Shown: positions 8,601 to 18,157 of the stretch, one piece after another
Numbering within the stretch: position 1 is the first letter of the stretch
Layout: each line of letters starts with the position of its first letter
NCBI RefSeq assembly: GCF_018736105.1
Contig: NZ_CP076135.1
Span: 3,594,001-3,658,000, forward strand
Direction of reading: 5' to 3'
Length of the DNA: 64,000 nucleotides
Source of the DNA: Bradyrhizobium sediminis
GTDB lineage: Bacteria > Pseudomonadota > Alphaproteobacteria > Rhizobiales > Xanthobacteraceae
Program-made: the position numbers and the translations under genes
Notes under the pieces: generated by a model
What the model saw: only the letters and a program-made list of their open reading frames with translations
What the model was told of the DNA's origin: nothing
Databases searched by the model: none

Positions 8601-8700
8601 CATCCTTCGAGACGCGCGCAAGGGCGCGCTCCTCAGGATGAGGTCTACCACCCTCATGGTGAGGAGCGCGGCACCGCCGCGCGTCTCGAACCATGAGGCC
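8601..8700. repeat. Palindromic intergenic repeat, family A, copy 1
   Basis: Starts CATCCTTCGAGACGCGCGC and ends GCGTCTCGAACCATGAGGCC, with the middle CTCAGGATGAGG / CCCTCATGGTGAGGAGCGCG. Each half folds into its own hairpin. Other copies are at 22850-22949, 36508-36608, 43501-43630 and 61180-61290. It lies between two convergent genes. Confidence 0.88.
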
Positions 8701-8716
8701 GCAATGCGGATCGCGC

Positions 8717-9574
8717 CTACACCCCGACAAACGCCAAGAGCGTGCCGTTGGCCGTCGCAGGCGGAACGCACAGCGCGTTTCCGCTGCGGACAGCCGAGCC
8801 GCCGGCCGCCTTCTCCGCGGCGGCGAGATCGGATGTCGCAATCACCAGGCCGGCGCCGCCGCGCTCGGGTAGTCCCGTGAGCGAGGCCGCGGGATAACGC
8901 CGGGCCACCTGTTCCCTGGTGAGGAAGACGAAATCGGCGCGGTCCGAACCGGAAGGCACCGCGACCGCGCCATCCGGCTCTGCCCTGGCGTCGCGGTCGA
9001 TCAGGCGTCCGAGATGCGCGGCATCTTTCGCAGGCTCGGTTGAAACGATCAGAACCTGGTTCAGCCGTTTCGCGCCGTTGGCGTGTTTCATCAGTTCGGG
9101 AATCCAGACGGTTTCCCGGGTCTTGTGCTGGCAGGCGAAGATGCGGACTCCCGCGGGCGCCTCCTCAATCGGCCACTGAAAGGTCCTGAACTTGGCCGCC
9201 GACTGCGTGCCGTCGGGCATGGTCACCGGCCGCTCGAAATCGGTCGGACCGACGGCCGCATAACCACGCGCGCGGATCTCCTCGGCGCCTGCAGCCGAAT
9301 CCACCGCCGTAAAGGCGATGCGCTCGATGCCTTCGCCGCGCTTGGCGAGGAAGGCGCGCGCCGGCGCATTATGCTCTGTCTCGGCCAGCACGCCGAGCAA
9401 TTCGATGTAATCGGGATCGAGCATGATGGTGTAGTTGCCCGATCCCATCTTGGCGCTGTGGGTGCCGCGCGGGGATATCGTGAAGCCGAGCCGCTTCCAG
9501 TTCGCGGCGGCTTGGTCGAGATCCCGGACCATGACCACGGCATGATCGATTCCGATGACATTCTTGAGTGTCAC
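8717..9574 (-). CDS. VOC family protein (glyoxalase-like domain)
   Basis: A 285-residue protein of the vicinal oxygen chelate superfamily, glyoxalase-like (PF13468-type). The first betaalphabetabetabeta module is clear: IDHAVVMVRDLDQAAANWKR, then GNYTIMLDPDYIELLG. The second half (ending SGNALCVPPATANGTLLAFVGV) is the paired module. The start is taken as GTG 9574 (VTLKNVIGIDH); the frame is open 37 codons further upstream, but those residues do not look like a domain. It is divergent from the FAD oxidoreductase gene, whose start is about 90 bases away, so the two may share a regulatory region. Substrate unknown. Confidence 0.88.
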   Translation of the reverse strand: MTLKNVIGIDHAVVMVRDLDQAAANWKRLGFTISPRGTHSAKMGSGNYTIMLDPDYIELLGVLAETEHNAPARAFLAKRGEGIERIAFTAVDSAAGAEEIRARGYAAVGPTDFERPVTMPDGTQSAAKFRTFQWPIEEAPAGVRIFACQHKTRETVWIPELMKHANGAKRLNQVLIVSTEPAKDAAHLGRLIDRDARAEPDGAVAVPSGSDRADFVFLTREQVARRYPAASLTGLPERGGAGLVIATSDLAAAEKAAGGSAVRSGNALCVPPATANGTLLAFVGV

Positions 9575-9666
9575 TCTTATGTTTCCCCGGCATGAATTGG
9601 TCACTAAGCTAATCAGATCGATCCGGCGTCCGCAAGGCAACCACCGGCATCGATCGAGAAGGAAGG

Positions 9667-10977
9667 ATGATGATGGATACCGCAACTGTCCGCTGGCCCA
9701 ACTCGATGTGGGCCGCGGCGACGCCGCCCGGTCCGGAGCTGCCGGAGCTCGCAGGCTCCGCGACGGCCGACGTCATCGTGATCGGCGCTGGCTTCACCGG
9801 GCTATCGACCGCGCTGCATTTGCGCGAAGCCGGCGTTGACGTCGCGATCATCGAGGCCGTGGAGCCGGGCTGGGGCGCCTCGGGGCGCAACAACGGACAG
9901 GTGATTCCGACCCTGTCGCGGCCCGATCCGGAGGACATCATTGCGAAGCACGGCGCCGCCGGAGAACGTTTCGTCGCCTTGCTGCGCGACAGCGCTTCGA
10001 CCTTGTTCGATGTCACGCGGCGCTATCAGATCGAGGCCGAGCACGAACAGACCGGCTGGGTGCAGCCGGTGCATTCGCCCGGACGCATCAAGATCGCCGA
10101 ACGGCGGGTACGGCAATGGTCGAAATTCGGTGCTGCGGTCGAACTGCTGTCCCGCGACCAGACACGGGAGATGCTGGGATCGGATGCCTGGTTCGGCGGC
10201 TTCTGGAACAAGACCGGCGGCCACATCAATCCGCTGGCGCTGGCGCGCGGTCTCGCCCGCGTGGTGCTGGAGCGCGGCGGCCGCATCTACGCGCGCTCGC
10301 CTGCAAGCTCGTTCGAACGGCGGGAACGCCGCTGGGTGGTCAGGACCGAAAAGGGCGAGATCAGCGGCCGGGCCCTGATCCTGGCGACCAACGCCTACAC
10401 CGGCGAATTCTCGAAATCGCTGATGCCTGACATTGCACACGAAGTCATGCCGGTGCTGTCCTGGCAGATGGCGACGCAGCCGCTTTCCGAAGCGGCGCGG
10501 CGGACCATCATTCCCGGCCGGCAGGCGATGTCCGATACCCACGGCGAGCTCTATTTCTCCCGCTACGATGCACGACACCGCCTCATCACCGGCGGCGCCG
10601 TGATCGGTCCCGGCAACAAGGCGGAGAGGATCAAGCAGCGTGTCGGCGAGCGCCTGCAGCGGCTCTGGCCGCAGATCGGACCCGTCAAATTCGACTATGT
10701 CTGGAATGGCTATGTCGGGATGACCACGGATTTCCTGCCACGCATTCATCGGCTCGGACCCGACGCCTATGGCTGGACCGGCTGCAACGGCCGCGCGGTC
10801 GCGCTCGCGATCGCGCTCGGCGATGAACTGTCCAAGGCGGTGCGGGGCGTGCCGGAAAGGGATCTCGCGCTGCCGTTCACCGATCCTGCCCCGATCATGG
10901 CCCACGGATTGCTGCGCAAGCTCGCGCCCCTGATGCTGATGGTCTACCGGCGGCGCGACGCACGGGAAATCGCCTGA
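9667..10977 (+). CDS. FAD-dependent amine/amino-acid oxidoreductase (DAO family)
   Basis: A 436-residue flavoprotein with the FAD-binding Rossmann motif VIVIGAGFTGLSTALHLREAG at about residues 36-56 and a DAO-type fold. The RNNGQVIPTL segment and C-terminal GWTGCNGRAVALAIALGDEL resemble the gamma-glutamylputrescine oxidase/PuuB-like branch, which oxidises amines or N-methyl amino acids. Three ATG codons stand in a row (9667, 9670, 9673) just after AAGGAAGG; the third has the best spacing. It converges tightly on the peptide-transporter ATPase (15 bases between stops), suggesting uptake and oxidation of the same class of compound. Confidence 0.88.
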   Translation: MMMDTATVRWPNSMWAAATPPGPELPELAGSATADVIVIGAGFTGLSTALHLREAGVDVAIIEAVEPGWGASGRNNGQVIPTLSRPDPEDIIAKHGAAGERFVALLRDSASTLFDVTRRYQIEAEHEQTGWVQPVHSPGRIKIAERRVRQWSKFGAAVELLSRDQTREMLGSDAWFGGFWNKTGGHINPLALARGLARVVLERGGRIYARSPASSFERRERRWVVRTEKGEISGRALILATNAYTGEFSKSLMPDIAHEVMPVLSWQMATQPLSEAARRTIIPGRQAMSDTHGELYFSRYDARHRLITGGAVIGPGNKAERIKQRVGERLQRLWPQIGPVKFDYVWNGYVGMTTDFLPRIHRLGPDAYGWTGCNGRAVALAIALGDELSKAVRGVPERDLALPFTDPAPIMAHGLLRKLAPLMLMVYRRRDAREIA

Positions 10978-10992
10978 GGCTCACGCCGCCCG

Positions 10993-12630
10993 TCATGCAA
11001 ACAATGACGTCTCGTGCTTCCGGGCGAACTCGCCGCCGGGAATCGAATCCAGCAGCGCCTGGGTATAGGGATGCTGGGGACGGCCGAACACATCGCCGGC
11101 CAGCCCCTGCTCCACCACCTCGCCGTCCTTCATCACGGCAACGAGGTCGCAAATCTGCGCCGCGACCCGGAGGTCATGGGTAATGAATATGATGGAGAGA
11201 CCCAGGCGCTCGCGCAAGCCGGCGAGCAGTTTCAACACCTGTGCCTGCACCGACACATCGAGGGCCGAGACGGCCTCGTCGGCGACCAGAACCTCCGGAT
11301 GCAGCGCGAGCGCGCGGGCAAGGCCGATGCGCTGACGCTGGCCACCGGAGAATTCGTGCGGAAAGCGATCGGTGGCCGACGGATCGAGCCCGACCAGCGC
11401 AAACAGATCCTTCGCGTCGGCGATGGCCTTGGCCGGCGGCGTGCCGTGGACGATCGGCCCCTGGGCGACCAGGTCTCCGGCCTTGCGGCGCGGGTTGAGC
11501 GACCCAAACGGGTCCTGAAACACCATCTGGATATGACGGGTTTCGCGGCGAACCTCCTCGCGCGTCAGCTTTGCCCAGTCCTTGCCTTCAAGCACAATCG
11601 AACCCTGTTCGGGATCGATCAGCCGGACGATGCAGCGGGCGAGCGTCGATTTTCCAGATCCGGATTCGCCGACAATCCCGAGCGTCGCGCCGCGCGGCAG
11701 CTTCAGCGAGACGTTCCTCACCGCCGGCGTCACGCGGGCGCCGCGTCCGAGAAATCCGCCGGTGCGGTAGGTCTTCGAGACGTTGTCGATGGTCAGGATG
11801 ATGTCGTCGGACAGCTGCCGCGGCGGCGGCGCGGTCAGGGGCGGCACCGCCGCGATCAGTTGCTTGGTGTAGGGATGCTGCGGGTGGTTGAGCACCGAGG
11901 CGGCATCGCCCTGCTCCACGATCGAGCCCTGCTGCATGACCGCGACGCGGTCTGCGATCTCCGCGACCACGCCGAAATCATGGGTGATGAACAGCACCGC
12001 CGTCTTCTTCCGCTTCTGCAGATCCCGGATCAGCGTCAGGATCTGCGCCTGCGTGGTGACATCGAGCGCGGTGGTGGGCTCATCCGCGATCAGGACCCTC
12101 GGATCGAGCGCCAGCGCCATGGCGATCATGGCGCGCTGGCGCTGGCCGCCGGACAGTTCGTGCGGATAGGCCCTTGCTGCGCTCGCGGGATCGGGAATGC
12201 GCACGTCTTCCAGCAGCGCCAGCACTCTGGCGCGGATGGCGGCCCCAGAAAGATCGGTATGGATCGAGAACATCTCACCGATCTGGTCGCCGATGGTCCG
12301 CAGCGGATTGAGCGCCGTCATCGGCTCCTGGAAGATCATGGCGATGCCGGCGCCGCGCACGTGGCGCATCTCGGTCACGGTGGCGGACGCCAGATCCCTG
12401 CCCTCGAACATCACGCGGCCGGCATCAATGCTGACCTCGTTCGGCAACAGCCGCATGATGGCGTTCGCCATGATCGACTTGCCGGAGCCGGATTCGCCGA
12501 CTACGCAAAGGATTTCGTTGGCGGCAACCGAGAGCGATGCGCCGGACACCGCATGCGAGCGGTCCGCGCCCGGAGGCAGCCGCACACCGAGCCCTTCGAG
12601 GGTCAGGATGGAAGGCGCTGGTTCGCTCAT
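10993..12630 (-). CDS. Peptide-type ABC transporter, two fused ATP-binding domains (DppD-DppF fusion)
   Basis: A 545-residue protein with two complete ABC ATPase domains in tandem, as in the YejF/GsiA class. The first half has Walker A GESGSGKS, signature LSGGQRQR and Walker B VLIADEPTTALD. The second half has GESGSGKS, FSGGQRQR and VLVADEAVSALD, with Ala in place of the usual Pro. OppD/F-type C-terminal extensions (HPQHPYTKQLIAAVP; RPQHPYTQALLDSIP) follow each domain. The ATG at 12630 overlaps the stop of the upstream permease by four bases (ATGA), which fixes the start. Last gene of a four-gene minus-strand operon. Confidence 0.93.
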   Translation of the reverse strand: MSEPAPSILTLEGLGVRLPPGADRSHAVSGASLSVAANEILCVVGESGSGKSIMANAIMRLLPNEVSIDAGRVMFEGRDLASATVTEMRHVRGAGIAMIFQEPMTALNPLRTIGDQIGEMFSIHTDLSGAAIRARVLALLEDVRIPDPASAARAYPHELSGGQRQRAMIAMALALDPRVLIADEPTTALDVTTQAQILTLIRDLQKRKKTAVLFITHDFGVVAEIADRVAVMQQGSIVEQGDAASVLNHPQHPYTKQLIAAVPPLTAPPPRQLSDDIILTIDNVSKTYRTGGFLGRGARVTPAVRNVSLKLPRGATLGIVGESGSGKSTLARCIVRLIDPEQGSIVLEGKDWAKLTREEVRRETRHIQMVFQDPFGSLNPRRKAGDLVAQGPIVHGTPPAKAIADAKDLFALVGLDPSATDRFPHEFSGGQRQRIGLARALALHPEVLVADEAVSALDVSVQAQVLKLLAGLRERLGLSIIFITHDLRVAAQICDLVAVMKDGEVVEQGLAGDVFGRPQHPYTQALLDSIPGGEFARKHETSLFA

Positions 12631-13457
12631 CGGCCCTTGAGCCTCGGGTTCAGCGCGTCGTTCAACCCCTGCCCGACCAGCGACACCGCCAGGACCGTGA
12701 CCAGAATCGCGATGCCGGGGATCGCCGACACATACCATTGCACCCGCAGCACGTCGCGCCCCAAGCCGATCAGATTGCCCCAGGACGCGACGTTGGGATC
12801 CGAGAGGCGGAGAAAGGCCAGTGCGCTTTCAAGCAGAATCGAGACCGCCATGATGACGCTGGCGTAGACGATGACGGGCGGCAGAGCATTGGGAAGGATC
12901 TCGCCCAGAATCAGCTGAATGTCCCGCATGCCGAGCGTTCGCCCCGCTTGCACGAATTCCCGGTTGCGCAGCGACAGGAACTCGGCGCGGGTCAGCCGCG
13001 CCGGCGCCGGCCACGACACCACGCCGACCGCAATGGTGACCGTGGTCAGCGTCGAGCCAAATACCGCCACCAGCACCAGCAGCAGCACGAAATTGGGCAG
13101 GGTCTGGAACGCTTCGGTAATACGCATCAAGACGGTGTCGACCCAGCCGCCATAGTAACCGGCAAAGGCGCCGATCAGAATGCCGATCGCAATCGCGATT
13201 GCGGTGGCGACCCCGCCGATCAGCAGCGAAATACGCGCGCCGTAGAAGATTTGCGCCGCGATGTCGCGGCCGGAATTGTCGGTGCCGAGCAGGAACCGCG
13301 GATTCGAAAACGGCCAGATCAACGGTCGTCCGGCCAGAGCAAGTGGCTCCTTCGGATAGAGCCAGCTGGCGCTGACCGCCATCGCCACCACGATCAAGAG
13401 CAGCACCAGCCCGGTGACGGCGGCGGGACTGCGAAAATATCGTTTGACCGCGTCCAT
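12627..13457 (-). CDS. Peptide-type ABC transporter permease (DppC-like)
   Basis: A 276-residue inner-membrane permease. The N-terminal OppC_N-type segment and the LLGTDNSGRDIAAQIFYGAR motif are diagnostic of the DppC/NikC/OppC family, and the EAA loop reads VQAGRTLGMRDIQLILGEILPN. It follows the DppB-like gene with a single base between and overlaps the ATPase gene start by four bases, so all are translationally coupled. Confidence 0.94.
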   Translation of the reverse strand: MDAVKRYFRSPAAVTGLVLLLIVVAMAVSASWLYPKEPLALAGRPLIWPFSNPRFLLGTDNSGRDIAAQIFYGARISLLIGGVATAIAIAIGILIGAFAGYYGGWVDTVLMRITEAFQTLPNFVLLLVLVAVFGSTLTTVTIAVGVVSWPAPARLTRAEFLSLRNREFVQAGRTLGMRDIQLILGEILPNALPPVIVYASVIMAVSILLESALAFLRLSDPNVASWGNLIGLGRDVLRVQWYVSAIPGIAILVTVLAVSLVGQGLNDALNPRLKGR

Positions 13458-13458
13458 G

Positions 13459-14436
13459 CTAACCCTCGGCCGCGATGCGCGGATCGAGCCGCGCGTAGAT
13501 CAGGTCGACGGCGAAATTCACGGTGATAACGAGCAGCGCCGAGACAAAAACGATACCTAGAAGCGTATTGAGATCGCGCTGCACCACGGATTCGTAAGCG
13601 AGACGGCCGAGGCCGGGCAGCGAAAACACGCTCTCGACCACCACCGAGCCGCCCAGCATCGTTCCGGCCTGCAGTCCGATCAGCGTCACCATGGGCAACA
13701 GCGCGTTGCGCAGTACATGGCGGATCACCACCCGCGTCTCGTCAAGCCCCTTGGCGCGCGCGGTCCGGACATAGTCGAGATTGAGGACTTCGAGCATCGA
13801 TGCGCGCATGATGCGGAGATAAATTGCCAGGAAGATCAGCCCGAGCGTCAGAGTGGGCAGAACGAGATGGCGGGCGATATCGAGGGTGCGCCAGATGCCG
13901 GTCTGCAGCGCGCCGATGTCCTCGAAGCCGCCGGCCGGCAGCCACTGCAGATAGATCGAGAACACCACGATCGCCATCAGCCCGAACCAGAATGACGGGG
14001 TGGCGTAGAAGATCAGGCCAAGGATTGAAATCACCGTGTCGGGCCATTTGTTGACGCCGCGCGCGGCAATGACACCGAACACGATCCCGAAGAAGAAGGC
14101 GAACGACAGCGACGCCGTCATCAGCAGGATGGTCGGCGGCAGCCGTTCCAGAATGACGGACGCGACCGGCTTGCCATAGATCGAGGAGAAGCCGAGATCG
14201 AGCCGGATCAGCCGCCAGAGGTAGTTGCCAAGCTGCGCCGGTATAGAAAGATCGAGGCCGTAGAATTTCCGCAGTTCCCGCGCGGTGGCGGCGTCGCCGC
14301 CGCCCATCTGGGCCATCATGGCGTCGACGGTGTCGCCGGGCGCGAACTGCAGCAGCAGAAATACGCCGATCAGGATCAGGGCCAATGTCGGGATCGAGGC
14401 GGCCAGGCGCCGCCCCGCCAGTCTCAAGATGCGCAT
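13459..14436 (-). CDS. Peptide-type ABC transporter permease (DppB-like)
   Basis: A 325-residue permease with the DppB/OppB N-terminus (RLAASIPTLALILIGVFLLL), six predicted membrane segments, the EAA loop VRTARAKGLDETRVVIRHVLRN and the C-terminal GGSVVVESVFSLPGLGRL typical of the family. It begins 24 bases after the binding-protein stop. Confidence 0.94.
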   Translation of the reverse strand: MRILRLAGRRLAASIPTLALILIGVFLLLQFAPGDTVDAMMAQMGGGDAATARELRKFYGLDLSIPAQLGNYLWRLIRLDLGFSSIYGKPVASVILERLPPTILLMTASLSFAFFFGIVFGVIAARGVNKWPDTVISILGLIFYATPSFWFGLMAIVVFSIYLQWLPAGGFEDIGALQTGIWRTLDIARHLVLPTLTLGLIFLAIYLRIMRASMLEVLNLDYVRTARAKGLDETRVVIRHVLRNALLPMVTLIGLQAGTMLGGSVVVESVFSLPGLGRLAYESVVQRDLNTLLGIVFVSALLVITVNFAVDLIYARLDPRIAAEG

Positions 14437-14460
14437 CGGGACATCTTTTCGGAGTTTACG

Positions 14461-16077
14461 TCACGCGGAAAGCCAAAGATCGTGCCAGCTCGACGACCCC
14501 CAGCGCGGCGTATTGGAGTGATTGCGCGCCTTCGCGATGATAGTGGTCACGAAAATCTGCTCGATCGGCATCCAGACCGGCAGCTCCGTGTTCACCTCCT
14601 TGACGAACTCGGCATAGAGCGCCTTGCGCTTGACCGGATCGATTTCGGTCGCCGCGTCATCGATGGTCTTGTCCACGGTCTTGTCTTCCCATCCCCACTG
14701 GTTGGTCCAGGGCGCGCCCTTGGGCTGGCCGGAGCGGTACCACACCGTGGTCGAGACCGCCGGGTCGTTGCGATACTGGTGCCATCCGGTCGCCAGATCG
14801 AAGGCGTGCTCGCCATAGACCTGCTTGAGGAAGCCGCCGCCGTCGTTGCGCACGATTTCGACGGTGATGCCGACTTCGGACAGCGATTGCTGGATGAAGG
14901 TCGACCACAGCGAGATATCCTCGCCCCACGGCGCCGGCAGCAGGCGCAGCGAGAAGCGGGTTCCGCCCGCGCCGGACTTGTATCCGGCCTCGTCTAGCAG
15001 CGCCGCCGCCTTGGCCTTGTCGTAGGGATATTGCGGCGTGTTGGCCCCCGGATAGAAATCCGTCGAAGTCGACGGGATCGGCCCGGTTCCGAGCTTGGCG
15101 AAATCGCCGAGGAAATTGTCGATGAAGAACGGCACGTTGATGGCGTGCGCGATGGCGCGGCGGACGCGGATGTCGGAGAGTTCCTTGCGGCGGAAATTGA
15201 ACTCGAGGGTGTTGGTCCGGGCATTGCCCTCGTTGCCCTTGGTCGAGACGACGAAGCGTTTGTCCTTGGCCAGCCGCGCCAAGTCCGAAATGGTGAGCCC
15301 TGAGAACGGGCTGTAGTGCAGTTCGCCGGCCTCCATCTGCGCTGCCGCCGCCGCGCGATCGGTGATGACGCGCCAGACGATGCGGTCGAGATAGGGTGCG
15401 TTGGGGCGCCAGTAGTCCGGATTGCGGTCGGCGATGACGTATTGGCCGCGCTCATACTTGACGAACTTGAAGGGACCGGTGCCGACGGGAGCGAGATTGG
15501 TTGGGTTCTGCCTGATATCGCCGGACTCATAGAGATGCTTGGCCGAGATATAGCCGAGGTCCGGCAGCGCCCGCAGCAACAGGTTGAGCGGCATCGGCCG
15601 CTCGTAACGAAAGATGGCGGTCTGCGGGTCGGGCGTGTCGACCGCGGTGAGAAACAGCTGCAGCGTCGAGCCGTAGTTCAGGATCTTCTTCCACATCTGC
15701 ATCGCGGTAAATTCGACATCCGCCGACGTGAAAGGCTTGCCGTCGTGCCAGGTGACGCCCTTGCGCAGCTTGAAGGTGACGGTCTTGCCGTCAGGCGAGG
15801 CCTCCCAGCTTTCCGCGAGAACGCCGACGGGTTTGCCGTTGGCGTCGAGATCGACCAGATTTTCCTGGATCTTGCCCGAGATGATGTAGACGCCGGTGGA
15901 TGCCTGAATGCTGGGGTTGAGCTGGCGCTGTTCGGCGCCATAGTGAACGTTGAACACGCCGCCCTTGCGCGGCGTTTCCTGCGCAAACGCCCGCATCGGA
16001 TTGAGGACATTTGCGGCAATCGCAGCCGAGGTCATCAGCGCGGTGCGGCGATTGATCGCCAGACGTGTTAGACCCAT
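14461..16077 (-). CDS. Peptide-type ABC transporter substrate-binding protein (SBP_bac_5), Tat-type signal
   Basis: A 538-residue periplasmic binding protein of the DppA/OppA (SBP family 5) class. The start ATG at 16077 is set by CAGGAGAG eight bases upstream. The N-terminus has a twin-arginine-like leader (INRRTALMTSAAIAANVL) with cleavage near AFAQE at about residue 32. Family motifs are WEASPDGKTVTFKLRKGVTW and VGTGPFKFVKYERGQYV. First gene of the operon SBP-permease-permease-ATPase. Ligand unknown; peptides, nickel, opines and glutathione are all bound in this family. Confidence 0.93.
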   Translation of the reverse strand: MGLTRLAINRRTALMTSAAIAANVLNPMRAFAQETPRKGGVFNVHYGAEQRQLNPSIQASTGVYIISGKIQENLVDLDANGKPVGVLAESWEASPDGKTVTFKLRKGVTWHDGKPFTSADVEFTAMQMWKKILNYGSTLQLFLTAVDTPDPQTAIFRYERPMPLNLLLRALPDLGYISAKHLYESGDIRQNPTNLAPVGTGPFKFVKYERGQYVIADRNPDYWRPNAPYLDRIVWRVITDRAAAAAQMEAGELHYSPFSGLTISDLARLAKDKRFVVSTKGNEGNARTNTLEFNFRRKELSDIRVRRAIAHAINVPFFIDNFLGDFAKLGTGPIPSTSTDFYPGANTPQYPYDKAKAAALLDEAGYKSGAGGTRFSLRLLPAPWGEDISLWSTFIQQSLSEVGITVEIVRNDGGGFLKQVYGEHAFDLATGWHQYRNDPAVSTTVWYRSGQPKGAPWTNQWGWEDKTVDKTIDDAATEIDPVKRKALYAEFVKEVNTELPVWMPIEQIFVTTIIAKARNHSNTPRWGSSSWHDLWLSA

Positions 16078-16487
16078 CGAAGCTCTCCTGAAGCGTGGCA
16101 TTGGCAGGCCGCCCATTGGTGGCCCCAGATGCGCATTGCCTGACCGTACGACACAAGCGCGGACAGAGTCATTTCCAAATAAAGCCTGCACGGAAAATTA
16201 CGTGCTGATCTGGCTTGCCAACAAGAACAATCATTCGGCGATGCTGATGCTCCATTGAGCGGCACGACGCCCGGGACACGGCCTCAAGCGCCTGCCCACA
16301 TGCATTTCAACCGCGAACGAAGAGAGTTCGAGGGACCACGCAGTCCTTTCCAGAGCGCGAGCAACGATATTTGCGAACGAGATGCAAGACCCGGCATCTG
16401 AATTGCCTGCCGGCAAAGGATTAGTGAAAGTTTAATTCGGTTGCCTTAGATACAGGCGGCATTCCGCTGAATCGCTGGCACCAACTC
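16078..16487. other. Divergent intergenic region, 410 bp
   Basis: Separates the divergent peptide-transporter operon and the GGDEF gene, so it must hold both promoters. I see no convincing operator, RNA gene or small coding sequence. It is more AT-rich than its flanks from about 16170 to 16250 and near 16400-16450, consistent with promoter DNA. Confidence 0.5.
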
Positions 16488-17546
16488 ATGGCAGACGACA
16501 TCCTCAACGACATGGATGTGGAATATGCAACCACTGTTGCGGACCGCGCGATCCGGTCGATGTCGCTACAATCTGTACCTGCAACGCCTAACAATTTCGC
16601 GGTCTGGTTCAACTATGCGATGGGCACCTCGCCGGCGCTTAGAAAGACCATCGATATTCTGATCGGCAACAAACGCAAATTCGATTCCGCGATCAATCAC
16701 GAACTCTACGTGACCTATGTCAACCCGCAGTCCAATGCCGGTACCGCCGCCGGTGATTTTCCCGAACAGCTGCAAGGGGTGATATCCAGCGCCAGGCAAT
16801 TCCTTGCGGCAGCCATTTCCGACAATCGCACACAGATCGAGGCGCTCGGCGAGGTCTCGTCACAAGTCGAGACAACCAGCGATCCGAGATCGATCATCGA
16901 AAAGCTGGTAACCGAATTGTCAAAGGCGACGACGCGGGCCTCGGCTTTGGAGGCCAATTTCGCCGAGACGTCGCACGAACTGGACAAGATCCGCGACTCG
17001 CTGAAGCTCGCAGAGCAACGCTCGAACACCGATGAACTCACCGGGCTGGCCAACCGGCGTTCGCTGGATGAGTTCTTTCGATCGGCTTTGATTGCCGCGA
17101 TGGAGACGGGCGAGCCGCTCAGCACCCTGATGATCGACATCGATCATTTCAAGAAATTCAACGACAGCTTCGGACACCAGGTCGGGGATCAGGTTCTCCG
17201 GCTGGTGGCCAAGGTGATGCAGGACAACGTCCGTGACGTCGATCATGCGGCTCGCTACGGCGGCGAGGAGCTGATCGCAGTACTTCCGGGAACCGACCTC
17301 ACTTCTTGTGTAGCGGTGGCTGAACGCATTCGCCGCCGCATTTCGGAAGCGCGGCTGACCCGACGCGCCACCGGCGAAGAGATATCGAGCGTCACGGTTT
17401 CAATCGGCGTCGCGCAATTCCGGATGGCAGAATCGGCAGAGGCCATGATCGAGCGCTGCGACCGCGCGCTCTATCAAGCGAAACAGTCCGGCCGCAACAA
17501 GACGGCCACGGAAAAGGACGTCGATGGCGACGTGGCCGCCGCCTAG
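16488..17546 (+). CDS. GGDEF diguanylate cyclase
   Basis: A 352-residue protein with an N-terminal helical region (1-175, no recognised sensor domain, no membrane segment) and a C-terminal GGDEF domain beginning TDELTGLANRR (181-191). The active site reads GGEEL (258-262), a catalytically competent variant. An inhibitory-site motif RxxD (RDVD, 249-252) lies exactly five residues before it, so product inhibition by c-di-GMP is expected. The end, DRALYQAKQSGRNK, is complete. It stands alone and is likely cytoplasmic; the helical N-terminus may sense or oligomerise. Confidence 0.94.
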   Translation: MADDILNDMDVEYATTVADRAIRSMSLQSVPATPNNFAVWFNYAMGTSPALRKTIDILIGNKRKFDSAINHELYVTYVNPQSNAGTAAGDFPEQLQGVISSARQFLAAAISDNRTQIEALGEVSSQVETTSDPRSIIEKLVTELSKATTRASALEANFAETSHELDKIRDSLKLAEQRSNTDELTGLANRRSLDEFFRSALIAAMETGEPLSTLMIDIDHFKKFNDSFGHQVGDQVLRLVAKVMQDNVRDVDHAARYGGEELIAVLPGTDLTSCVAVAERIRRRISEARLTRRATGEEISSVTVSIGVAQFRMAESAEAMIERCDRALYQAKQSGRNKTATEKDVDGDVAAA

Positions 17547-17618
17547 CCCTCAGGAGCCACGGCCTTCCCGGTTTTGAAACGCGCGAGCCAACCAGAGCAC
17601 CGCGAATTGACTCCGCCC

Positions 17619-18008
17619 TCAATACTCGCAAGCCCGGTAATTCGACGTCTCGCAGGCCTGCGCCATTTCGCTCGCCTGTGAAATTTCCTGCGGGCTCATG
17701 GCTTGCGATACCTGCTGCAGCTCCGCCTTGGCCCTGGCGTCGCCGCGCCTGGCGGCGAGGCTGAGCCACATGAAGGCGCGGGCCGAGTTGCGCGCGACGC
17801 CCTGCCCCTTCTGGTACATCACACCGACCAGGTGCTGCGCCCTGGCGTTGCCGGTCTCGGCGAGCGGACGGAACAGCCGGATCGCCGGCACGTAATCGCC
17901 GCGGTTATAGGCCGCCATGCCGTCTTCCCAGGGGCCTGCGCAGGCGGCCGAGATACCCCAAATTTGCGCGGCCACGATCATGCCGCCGATCACAACTGGT
18001 TTTCGCAT
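17619..18008 (-). CDS. Small secreted Sel1-repeat protein
   Basis: A 129-residue protein with a signal peptide (MRKPVVIGGMIVAAQIWG, cleavage near ACAGP at about 24) and one or two Sel1/TPR-like repeats: DYVPAIRLFRPLAETGNARA then YQKGQGVARNSARAFMWLSL. Sel1 repeats are protein-interaction scaffolds. Two cysteines lie near the C-terminus (ACETSNYRAC), a possible periplasmic disulfide. It is convergent with the GGDEF gene and divergent from the Anbu gene. Confidence 0.85.
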   Translation of the reverse strand: MRKPVVIGGMIVAAQIWGISAACAGPWEDGMAAYNRGDYVPAIRLFRPLAETGNARAQHLVGVMYQKGQGVARNSARAFMWLSLAARRGDARAKAELQQVSQAMSPQEISQASEMAQACETSNYRACEY

Positions 18009-18157
18009 GGCCGCCCCGCTTCGGATTGAACCGTGGTCTTCTACCCGTTCGGGGATGGCTGCGCCAAGGGGAATGAAGGGGAATTGGGGTTGGATGGCCC
18101 CCTGAAATTGGCTACACGTTTCCCGTCGATCATCGCGGATGGTTCCGGGGACTGGGA

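Noticed and set aside
11014..12867. 617-residue plus-strand frame over the peptide-transporter genes
   Set aside because: It is the antisense shadow of the fused ATPase and permease genes; composition is Arg/His/Gln-rich and no domain is visible.
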